Shown: piece by piece, positions 58,731 through 64,000 of the stretch
Numbering within the stretch: the first letter of the stretch is position 1
Layout of the letters: the number at the start of each line of letters is the position of its first letter
Notes under the pieces: model-generated
Told to the model about the DNA's origin: nothing
Databases searched by the model: none
The model's input: only the letters and a program-made list of their open reading frames with translations
Position numbers and translations under genes: made by a program
Origin: Roseomonas mucosa ATCC BAA-692
GTDB lineage: Bacteria; Pseudomonadota; Alphaproteobacteria; Acetobacterales; Acetobacteraceae
Length of the DNA: 64,000 nt
Direction: 5' to 3'
Assembly (NCBI RefSeq): GCF_000622225.1
Contig: NZ_JHWD01000001.1
Span: 62,001 to 126,000, forward strand

Positions 58731-60929
58731 TCAACCCGCCGTGGCCGGCTCCGCATTGGTGCGGGTCAGGCGCGTGAGCATGGCGGCGACCAGCGGCATG
58801 CCGATGCGGTTCGGGTCCGTCATCAGCGATTCCGGGTGGAACTGCACCGCCGCGATGGGCAGGCGCCTGTGCTCCACGGCCATGACGACGCCATCCTCGG
58901 TCTCGGCGGTAACGGCGATCTCCTCCGGCAGCACCAGCCGGCGCGCGTGCAGCGAGTGGTATCGTCCCACGGCGAACTCCTCCGGCAGGTCCTGGAGGAA
59001 GCGGCTGTCCTTGCGGTGGATCAGCGAGGGCTTGCCATGCATGGGCCGCTCCAGAACGTCCAGCGCGCCGCCGAAATGCTCGACGATACCCTGCAAGCCG
59101 AGGCAGACGCCGAAGGCGGGCAGCCTGCGTTCCACCAGCAGGTCCAGCGTCTCGGTCATCGCGAAATCCGACGGGCGGCCCGGGCCGGGGGACAGCACCA
59201 CGAGGTCGATGCCCTCGGCACCCTCGCGCAGCCGTTCCCGCGCCAGTTCGGGGCGCATCGTCGTGACCTCGGCCCCGGCGGCGCGGAAATAGCTGGCCAG
59301 GGTGTGCACGAAGCTGTCCTCGTGATCGACCAGCAGCACGCGCGGGCTGTGGCCCAGCAGCTCGGCCGGGGCCGGGCGCTGCGGCGGGGCGGCGGGGGCG
59401 GCGCCCTTGATGGCGGCGAACATGGCGCTGGCCTTGAGGTGGCACTCGGCCTCCTCGGCCGCCGGGTCGCTGTCGTGCAGCAGCGTGGCGCCGGCCCGCA
59501 CCTCGGCCACGCCGTCCTTCAGGCGGATGGTGCGCAGCGTCAGGCCGGTGTTCATGTTGCCGTCGAAGGTGATGCGCCCGATGGCGCCGCCATACCAGCG
59601 GCGGGCGGAACGCTCCTCGTTCTCGACATGACGGATCGCCCAGGTCTTGGGCGCGCCGGTGACGGTGACGGCCCAGGCATGGGACAGGAAGCCGTCCAGC
59701 GCGTCCATCTCCGGCAGCAGCTCGCCTTCCACATGGTCCACCGTGTGGATCAGGCGGGAATACATCTCGATCTGGCGGCGGCCGATGACCTTGACGCTGC
59801 CGGGCACGCAGACACGCGACTTGTCGTTGCGGTCCACGTCGGTGCACATGGTCAGCTCGCTCTCCTCCTTGCGGGAATTGAGCAGGGTGCGGATGTTCTC
59901 GGCATCCTCCAGCGCGTCGCGGCCGCGCCTGATCGTGCCGCTGATCGGGCAGGTCTCGATGCGCCTGCCCTCGACGCGCACGAACATCTCGGGGCTGGCG
60001 GCGACCAGGAACTCGCCCTCGCCGAGATTCATCAGCGCGCCATAGGGGGCGGGGTTCACGCGGCGCAACCGGTCGAAGAGCTCGCTCGGCGCATCGGCGC
60101 AGGGGGTGGCGAAGGTCTGGCCGAGGACCACCTCGAACAGGTCGCCGCGGGCGAAGGCCTCGCGCGCGCGCTCGACCATCGCGGCATATTCGCCGGGGCC
60201 GTAGTCGCTGCGGATCTCGCCGTCCTTCTCCGTGCCGGGACGGTAGGGATCGGCGGGCGTCTCGCGCGGCAGGCCCTCGGTGGCGGCGCCTTCCACGGTG
60301 AACTCGTAGCGGTGGCGCTCGGCGGTGCCACGCATGTGGTCCACCACCAGCACCTCGTCCGGCAGGAAGAGGACGAGGTCGCGCTGGTCCGCGGCGCGGG
60401 GCAGGCGGAGCTTCATCGGCTCGAACTGGAAGACCAGGTCGTAGCCGAAGGCGCCGTAGAGGCCGAGATGCTCGTCCTCGCGCGCGCGGAACAGCTCGCC
60501 CAGGCGGCGCAGCACGGAGAAGACGGAGGGCTGGCGGGAGCGCTGCTCCTCCGGGAAGCGGCCTTCCGGCTCGCGCAGGCGGAGGAAAAGGCGGGTCGCG
60601 GAGGCCTCCGCCTCCCCGGCCTCCGCCATGCCGCGCAGGGCGGGGGCGATGGCGCGCAGCAGGGTCTCGCCACGCGCGTTGAGCGCCGTGACGGTGACCT
60701 CCCGCCCCCGGGCGGTGAGCATCACCGGCGGGTCGGCGAAGCCCATGTCCAGGCGCGTGTAGCGGCCGGGGAACTCGAAGGAGGAGGAGAGCAGCACGCC
60801 GCGCTGGCGGTCGAGGCGCTTCGCCAGGTCCGGCATCAGCGTCGCGGCATCGGCGGCGAGGGTTTCCCGCCGGACGGTCAACCCGCCTTCGGTGCGGTAG
60901 CTTGTCTGGGACATCGTGGATGCCTGCAT
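58731..60929 (-). CDS. trpE(G): Anthranilate synthase, fused components I and II (TrpE-TrpG)
   Basis: A 732-residue fusion making anthranilate from chorismate and glutamine, the first step of tryptophan synthesis. The TrpE part (about 1-510) contains ETCPISGTIRRG, EESELTMCTDVDRND and VTGAPKTWAIRHVE, and LLSSSFEF near the N-terminus, where the LLES-type tryptophan-feedback site lies. The TrpG glutamine amidotransferase part (about 530-732) has VLSPGPGRPSDF, nucleophile Cys609 in FGVCLGLQG, and His698/Glu700 in VQFHPES. ATG 60929 has GGAG seven bases upstream. The fused form is typical of Rhizobiales/Rhodospirillales-type bacteria. Regulated by the leader at 60989-61092. Confidence 0.96.
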   Translation of the reverse strand: MQASTMSQTSYRTEGGLTVRRETLAADAATLMPDLAKRLDRQRGVLLSSSFEFPGRYTRLDMGFADPPVMLTARGREVTVTALNARGETLLRAIAPALRGMAEAGEAEASATRLFLRLREPEGRFPEEQRSRQPSVFSVLRRLGELFRAREDEHLGLYGAFGYDLVFQFEPMKLRLPRAADQRDLVLFLPDEVLVVDHMRGTAERHRYEFTVEGAATEGLPRETPADPYRPGTEKDGEIRSDYGPGEYAAMVERAREAFARGDLFEVVLGQTFATPCADAPSELFDRLRRVNPAPYGALMNLGEGEFLVAASPEMFVRVEGRRIETCPISGTIRRGRDALEDAENIRTLLNSRKEESELTMCTDVDRNDKSRVCVPGSVKVIGRRQIEMYSRLIHTVDHVEGELLPEMDALDGFLSHAWAVTVTGAPKTWAIRHVENEERSARRWYGGAIGRITFDGNMNTGLTLRTIRLKDGVAEVRAGATLLHDSDPAAEEAECHLKASAMFAAIKGAAPAAPPQRPAPAELLGHSPRVLLVDHEDSFVHTLASYFRAAGAEVTTMRPELARERLREGAEGIDLVVLSPGPGRPSDFAMTETLDLLVERRLPAFGVCLGLQGIVEHFGGALDVLERPMHGKPSLIHRKDSRFLQDLPEEFAVGRYHSLHARRLVLPEEIAVTAETEDGVVMAVEHRRLPIAAVQFHPESLMTDPNRIGMPLVAAMLTRLTRTNAEPATAG

Positions 60930-60988
60930 CTCGACTCCGGGGTGGCTGGGCGGCCTCGGGGTCCGGGAAGGCTGGCAGGGGATATGAG

Positions 60989-61018
60989 AAAGGCCGCCCG
61001 GATCTCCGAGGCGGCCTT
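60989..61018 (-). terminator. trp attenuator terminator hairpin
   Basis: On the minus strand AAGGCCGCCTCGG-AGAT-CCGGGCGGCCTT forms a 12-bp stem with one bulged T, followed by TCTCATAT. It lies 59 bp before the trpE(G) start. Upstream GGCGGCC (about 61037-61043), right after the leader peptide stop, could pair with the 5' arm GGCCGCC to form an antiterminator. Confidence 0.85.
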
Positions 61019-61047
61019 GAAACGTGGGAACGCGCGGGCCGCCTGTT

Positions 61048-61092
61048 CTACAGGGGCCACCACCAGCGGCTGGAGGGTTCGCGCGTGATCAT
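61048..61092 (-). CDS. trpL: trp leader peptide (MITREPSSRWWWPL)
   Basis: A 14-codon frame with ATG at 61092 and TAG at 61050-61048, encoding MITREPSSRWWWPL with three consecutive TGG codons at positions 10-12. It is followed by mutually exclusive pairing segments and a terminator before trpE(G). In classical attenuation, ribosome stalling at Trp codons when tryptophan is scarce lets the antiterminator form. Trp attenuation of trpE(G) is established in rhizobia and Azospirillum, which supports the assignment. Confidence 0.9.
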   Translation of the reverse strand: MITREPSSRWWWPL

Positions 61093-61198
61093 GGTGGATT
61101 AGGTAGCCCGTGGTGCGGGGCGGTGCAAGGGGTGTTCCGGGCGGATGGGGCGGCCGCGACCGGCCGTGGACGGGGCGCCGCGGGCCCGAAGGCGGAAG

Positions 61199-61233
61199 GT
61201 CCCCCCGGGGAAAGGCGCCGCCTCCCCCGGGAG
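61199..61233. terminator. GC hairpin after proX (repeat family, copy F)
   Basis: CCCCGGGGAAAGGCG/CGCCTCCCCCGGGAG-type stem 14 bp after the proX stop; matches the second hairpin of the dispersed repeat. Probably the 3' end of the proVWX transcript. Confidence 0.6.
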
Positions 61234-61246
61234 TGCCCGTGCCCGG

Positions 61247-62134
61247 TCAGGCCGTCTTCAGCCAGGACTCCACGCGGTCCTTGTGGCCGGCGATGTAGTT
61301 CGCCACCGCCTTGTCGTAGCTGGTCTCCTGCGCGTCCAGCATGGCCTTCTGCAGCTCGTCCAGCGGCAGGTTCATGCGGGTGAGCAGGCTGGTGACGCCG
61401 GGGCTCTGCTCCTTCAGCCCCTTGCGGGCGATGGCATAGACGCTTTCCACGCCACCCATGGCCTTCTCCGGATCGGCAAGGTAGCGGAGGTCGTACTTGC
61501 CGAACATCCAGTGCGGGCTCCAGGCCGTCGCCACCACCCACTTCTTGCGGCGCATGGAGCGCTCGATCATCGAGATCATCGCCGCCTCGCTGGATTCCTG
61601 CAGCCGGTACATGTCGTCGAGGCCGTAGGTCTTCAGCGCCTCCCGCGACACGCGGGTGAGGCCGGCGCCGGGCTCGATGCCCTGGACGATGCCGCCGAGC
61701 TTCTCCCGCACCTCGCCGCTCTTGAGGTCGGCGAAGGAGTTCAGCTCCTCCTTGGGGACATAGTCGGGGACCACCCAGCCCAGCCTGGCATCGGTGTAGA
61801 GCACGCCGAGGCGGTCCACCTTGCCCTCGATGCGCTTCCAGTAGTCGGCATGGGTCTCGGGCAGCCAGAGTTGCAGCATGGCGTCCACGTCGCCGCGGGT
61901 GATGCCCTGGTAGAGCGGGGCGATATCGCTCTGCATCAGCACCGCCTCGACGTTCAGGCGGTCCTGCATCAGCTTCGCCGCCAGCTTGGTGACGAATTCC
62001 GCATCGGCCCAGGGGGCGTAGCCGAGGGTGACCTTCTGCCGCGCCTGCGCCAGGGCCGGGCGGGCGAGGGTGCCGGTGAGCAGCGTGCCGCCCGCGGCGG
62101 CGGTGAGGGTGAGGAGGTTGCGCCGGTTCAGCAT
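61247..62134 (-). CDS. proX: Glycine betaine/proline ABC transporter, substrate-binding protein
   Basis: A 295-residue periplasmic protein of the OpuAC family. Signal peptide (MLNRRNLLTLTAAAGGTLLTG ending RPALAQA; cut by family). The mature part starts KVTLGYAPWADAEFVTKLAA, and contains MLQLWLPETHADYWKR and VVATAWSPHWMFGKYDLRYL, whose Trp residues form the aromatic box for quaternary ammonium ligands. It delivers glycine betaine, choline or proline betaine. Third gene of the leftward proV-proW-proX unit. Confidence 0.93.
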   Translation of the reverse strand: MLNRRNLLTLTAAAGGTLLTGTLARPALAQARQKVTLGYAPWADAEFVTKLAAKLMQDRLNVEAVLMQSDIAPLYQGITRGDVDAMLQLWLPETHADYWKRIEGKVDRLGVLYTDARLGWVVPDYVPKEELNSFADLKSGEVREKLGGIVQGIEPGAGLTRVSREALKTYGLDDMYRLQESSEAAMISMIERSMRRKKWVVATAWSPHWMFGKYDLRYLADPEKAMGGVESVYAIARKGLKEQSPGVTSLLTRMNLPLDELQKAMLDAQETSYDKAVANYIAGHKDRVESWLKTA

Positions 62135-62169
62135 GGGGCGTCTTCCTTTCTGCGGTTCGTGTGTGGCGG

Positions 62170-63093
62170 TCAGTGGCTGGCCAGGCGGGCGGCGGTGCCG
62201 CCCTGCTTCGCCTCATCCTCACCCTGGGCCTTGCGCGCGAAGAGCGCGCGCAGGCCGGGGACCAGGGCGGGGCGCTTCTGGCCGAAGCTCTGGGTGATGC
62301 GGTCGAGCAGCACGGCCAGGATCACGACGGCGAGGCCGCCCTCGAAGCCGGTGCCGACATCGAGGCGCTGGATGCCGGTGAGCACGGTGTTGCCCAACCC
62401 GCCCGCGCCGATCATCGAGGCGATCACCACCATCGACAGCGACAGCATGATCGTCTGGTTGATGCCGGCCATGATGGAGGGCAGCGCGTTCGGGAGCTGC
62501 ACCTTCATCAGCAGCTGGCCCGGCGTGCAGCCGAAGGCAAGGCCCGCCTCGATGAACTCGCTGTTCACCTGGCGCAGGCCCAGATTGGTCAGGCGCACGA
62601 CCGGCGGCATGGCGAAGATCACCGTGGCGATCGTGCCGGGCACGGCGCCGAGGCCGAAGAACATGGCGGCCGGGATCAGGTAGACGAAGGCCGGCATGGT
62701 CTGCATCAGGTCGAGCACGGGGCGGACCACCAGGGCCACGGCCTCGCTGCGCGCCATGGCGATGCCGAGCGGCACGCCGACCACGATGGCGATGACGGTG
62801 GCGGAGAGGACGAGGGAGAGGGTCTCCATCGTGCGCTCCCAGAGATCCATGCCGAGGACCACGAAAAGGGCTGCCACGGCGAAGAGGGCGAACTTCCAGC
62901 CCACGCGCCAGAGGGCGAGGAGCACGATCACCGCCACGGCGGCCAGCGGCGGGACGCCGGTCAGGGCCGCCTTGATGGTGCCGGTGACGAAGCCGATCAC
63001 CATGGCGATGCCGTCGAGGAAAGGCATGAAGTGGTCGAGGATGTAGTTGACGACGGTGTCGGCGGCTTCGCCGATGCCGAGATGCATGTTCAT
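62170..63093 (-). CDS. proW: Glycine betaine/proline ABC transporter, permease
   Basis: A 307-residue permease with about six membrane helices. The cytoplasmic EAA loop is seen as VNSEFIEAGLAFGCTPGQLLMKVQLP, contacting ProV. Also conserved: MQTMPAFVYLIPAAMFFGLG and VIASMIGAGGLGNTVLTGIQRLDVG. The N-terminal tail is long and hydrophobic, as in ProW. Lies 35 bp upstream of proX. Confidence 0.95.
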   Translation of the reverse strand: MNMHLGIGEAADTVVNYILDHFMPFLDGIAMVIGFVTGTIKAALTGVPPLAAVAVIVLLALWRVGWKFALFAVAALFVVLGMDLWERTMETLSLVLSATVIAIVVGVPLGIAMARSEAVALVVRPVLDLMQTMPAFVYLIPAAMFFGLGAVPGTIATVIFAMPPVVRLTNLGLRQVNSEFIEAGLAFGCTPGQLLMKVQLPNALPSIMAGINQTIMLSLSMVVIASMIGAGGLGNTVLTGIQRLDVGTGFEGGLAVVILAVLLDRITQSFGQKRPALVPGLRALFARKAQGEDEAKQGGTAARLASH

Positions 63094-63166
63094 GGAACGG
63101 GTTCCGGTGCTGTGGGCCCGAGGGGGCGCGGGAAGGTCCGCGGCAGGGCGCTGCGGAGGCCTCGCC

Positions 63167-64000
63167 TCAGGCGGCGCGGTCCAGGGTCATCAGCAGGGCG
63201 GACTTGCTGATGGAGCCGATGTAGCGCCGCTGCGCGTCGATCACGGGCACGGGCCAGGGGCTCTGCGCGACGCGGCCGAGCACGTCGGACAGCGTCTGGT
63301 CGGCGTCGATCGGCTCGATCTCGGACAGGAAGGCGCGGTGATAGGGGTCCGCCTCGCCGCTGCGGGCGGCGCGGGCGAGGGATTCCGCGCTGACCATGCC
63401 GTGGTAGCGGCGGTCGCGCCCCACCACGATGGCGACGTCGCGGTCGTGCCGGCGCATGCGCTCCAGTGCCGCCGGGACGGCGAGGCCCTTGCGCTCGATC
63501 AGCACGACCTGCGCGTCGCGCGCCACGTCGCCGGCGCGGAAGACCTGCGACACGTCCACGTTGCGGAAGAAGGAGCGGACATAGTCGTTGGCCGGGTTGG
63601 TCACGATCTCGTCCGGCGTGCCGACCTGCACCACGTTGCCGTGCTGCATGATGGCGATGCGGTCGCCGATGCGCATGGCCTCGTCGAGGTCGTGGCTGAC
63701 GAAGATGATGGTGCGGCTGTGCTCGGACTGCAGGCGCAGAAGCTCGTCCTGCATCTCCGTGCGGATCAGCGGGTCGAGGGCCGAGAAGGCCTCGTCCATC
63801 AGCAGCACGGTCGGCTCGCTCGCCAGCGCGCGGGCGAGGCCGACGCGCTGCTTCATGCCGCCCGAAAGCTGGTCGGGGCGGCTCGGGGCATAGGCGGCGA
63901 GGCCCACGCCCTCCAGCGCCGCCATGGCCTTGGCATGGCGCTCCGCCTCGGCCACGCCCGCGACCTCCAGCCCGAAGGCGGCGTTGTCGAGCACCGTGCG
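63167..64000 (-). CDS. proV: Glycine betaine/proline ABC transporter, ATP-binding protein (5' end outside window)
   Basis: The frame is open to the window edge; 277 C-terminal residues are visible. The first residues read RTVLDNAAFGLEVAGV, the region of the Q-loop, so Walker A is outside. Signature motif LSGGMKQRVGLARAL, Walker B VLLMDEAFSALDPL, and the switch His in IFVSHDLDEAMRIGD are intact. Two CBS domains follow (about the last 120 residues), which sense ionic strength in OpuA-type transporters. First gene of the unit, 73 bp before proW. Confidence 0.95.
   Translation of the reverse strand, partial: RTVLDNAAFGLEVAGVAEAERHAKAMAALEGVGLAAYAPSRPDQLSGGMKQRVGLARALASEPTVLLMDEAFSALDPLIRTEMQDELLRLQSEHSRTIIFVSHDLDEAMRIGDRIAIMQHGNVVQVGTPDEIVTNPANDYVRSFFRNVDVSQVFRAGDVARDAQVVLIERKGLAVPAALERMRRHDRDVAIVVGRDRRYHGMVSAESLARAARSGEADPYHRAFLSEIEPIDADQTLSDVLGRVAQSPWPVPVIDAQRRYIGSISKSALLMTLDRAA

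Noticed and set aside
57921-61088. A 1055-codon rightward frame across DUF1194 and trpE(G)
   Set aside because: Antisense to two well-supported genes; Arg/Gly/Ala-rich translation and no start context.

Overview
The window looks like a piece of chromosome from a high-GC alphaproteobacterium, most likely an Acetobacteraceae of the Roseomonas type. This is inferred from the strong GC bias, the five-gene ATP synthase operon atpHAGDC, a fused TrpE-TrpG anthranilate synthase, and a dispersed intergenic repeat family. No marker gene such as 16S rRNA is present to prove the genus.

Positions 1-5405 are compositionally different (visibly lower GC, different codon use) and read like an acquired stress-tolerance segment: the end of an SDR oxidoreductase, an NTF2-like protein, a small unknown protein, Dps, an alpha/beta hydrolase, an MsrA-like reductase, and on the other strand a 596-residue protein with an Apea-like HEPN motif. 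The right border is marked by two tRNA-Arg(CCG) copies: a complete gene with encoded CCA (5406-5482) and, 122 bp away, only the 5' half of a different tRNA-Arg(CCG) (5605-5648). This is the signature of integration into a tRNA gene.

From 5650 onward the backbone is GC-rich. 5723-13410 holds a fused holin/GH108 endolysin, xerC with a DUF484 gene, a THUMP-domain RNA methyltransferase, a flavin-binding PPOX protein, a LysR regulator, a frame-broken DUF4096 transposase-like gene and a strikingly AT-rich orphan gene (12490-13410). 13624-23854 holds xanthine dehydrogenase (xdhAB), a ZntB-like transporter, a transaldolase, priA, an MFS sugar transporter and a small acidic protein. 24189-29204 is atpHAGDC with a clear terminator. 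29460-41081 holds a Tat-exported GH10 xylanase, RppH with a divergent polysaccharide deacetylase, the cell-envelope/glycolysis run gpmI-envC-ctpA, a DksA-like zinc protein, an RNase Z-like hydrolase, a TVP38 membrane protein and an ECF sigma factor.

40377-51199 appears to be one long transcription unit: ECF sigma factor, anti-sigma factor, periplasmic CnrX/ZraP-like sensor, outer-membrane lipoprotein channel, adaptor and two tandem RND pumps (MdtABC-like). Most of its junctions overlap or are only a few bases wide; the widest, before mdtA, is 14 bp. It is plausibly a self-sensing efflux module. 51254-55917 is a LysR regulator divergent from a prpF-like isomerase, a Bug/TctC binding protein and a DadA-type dehydrogenase. 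56018-58516 holds small membrane and stress proteins including a cold-shock protein. 58731-61092 is trpE(G), preceded by a short leader peptide with three tandem Trp codons and a terminator hairpin, i.e. a transcription attenuator. The window ends in a glycine betaine/proline ABC transporter (proV-proW-proX, proV cut by the edge).

The most notable non-coding signals are the disrupted tRNA, the trp attenuator, a bipartite palindromic repeat family found repeatedly just after stop codons, and a perfect 20-bp hairpin in a divergent gap at 39190-39232. No gene function has been tested here; all calls are from reading sequence and recalled family features.
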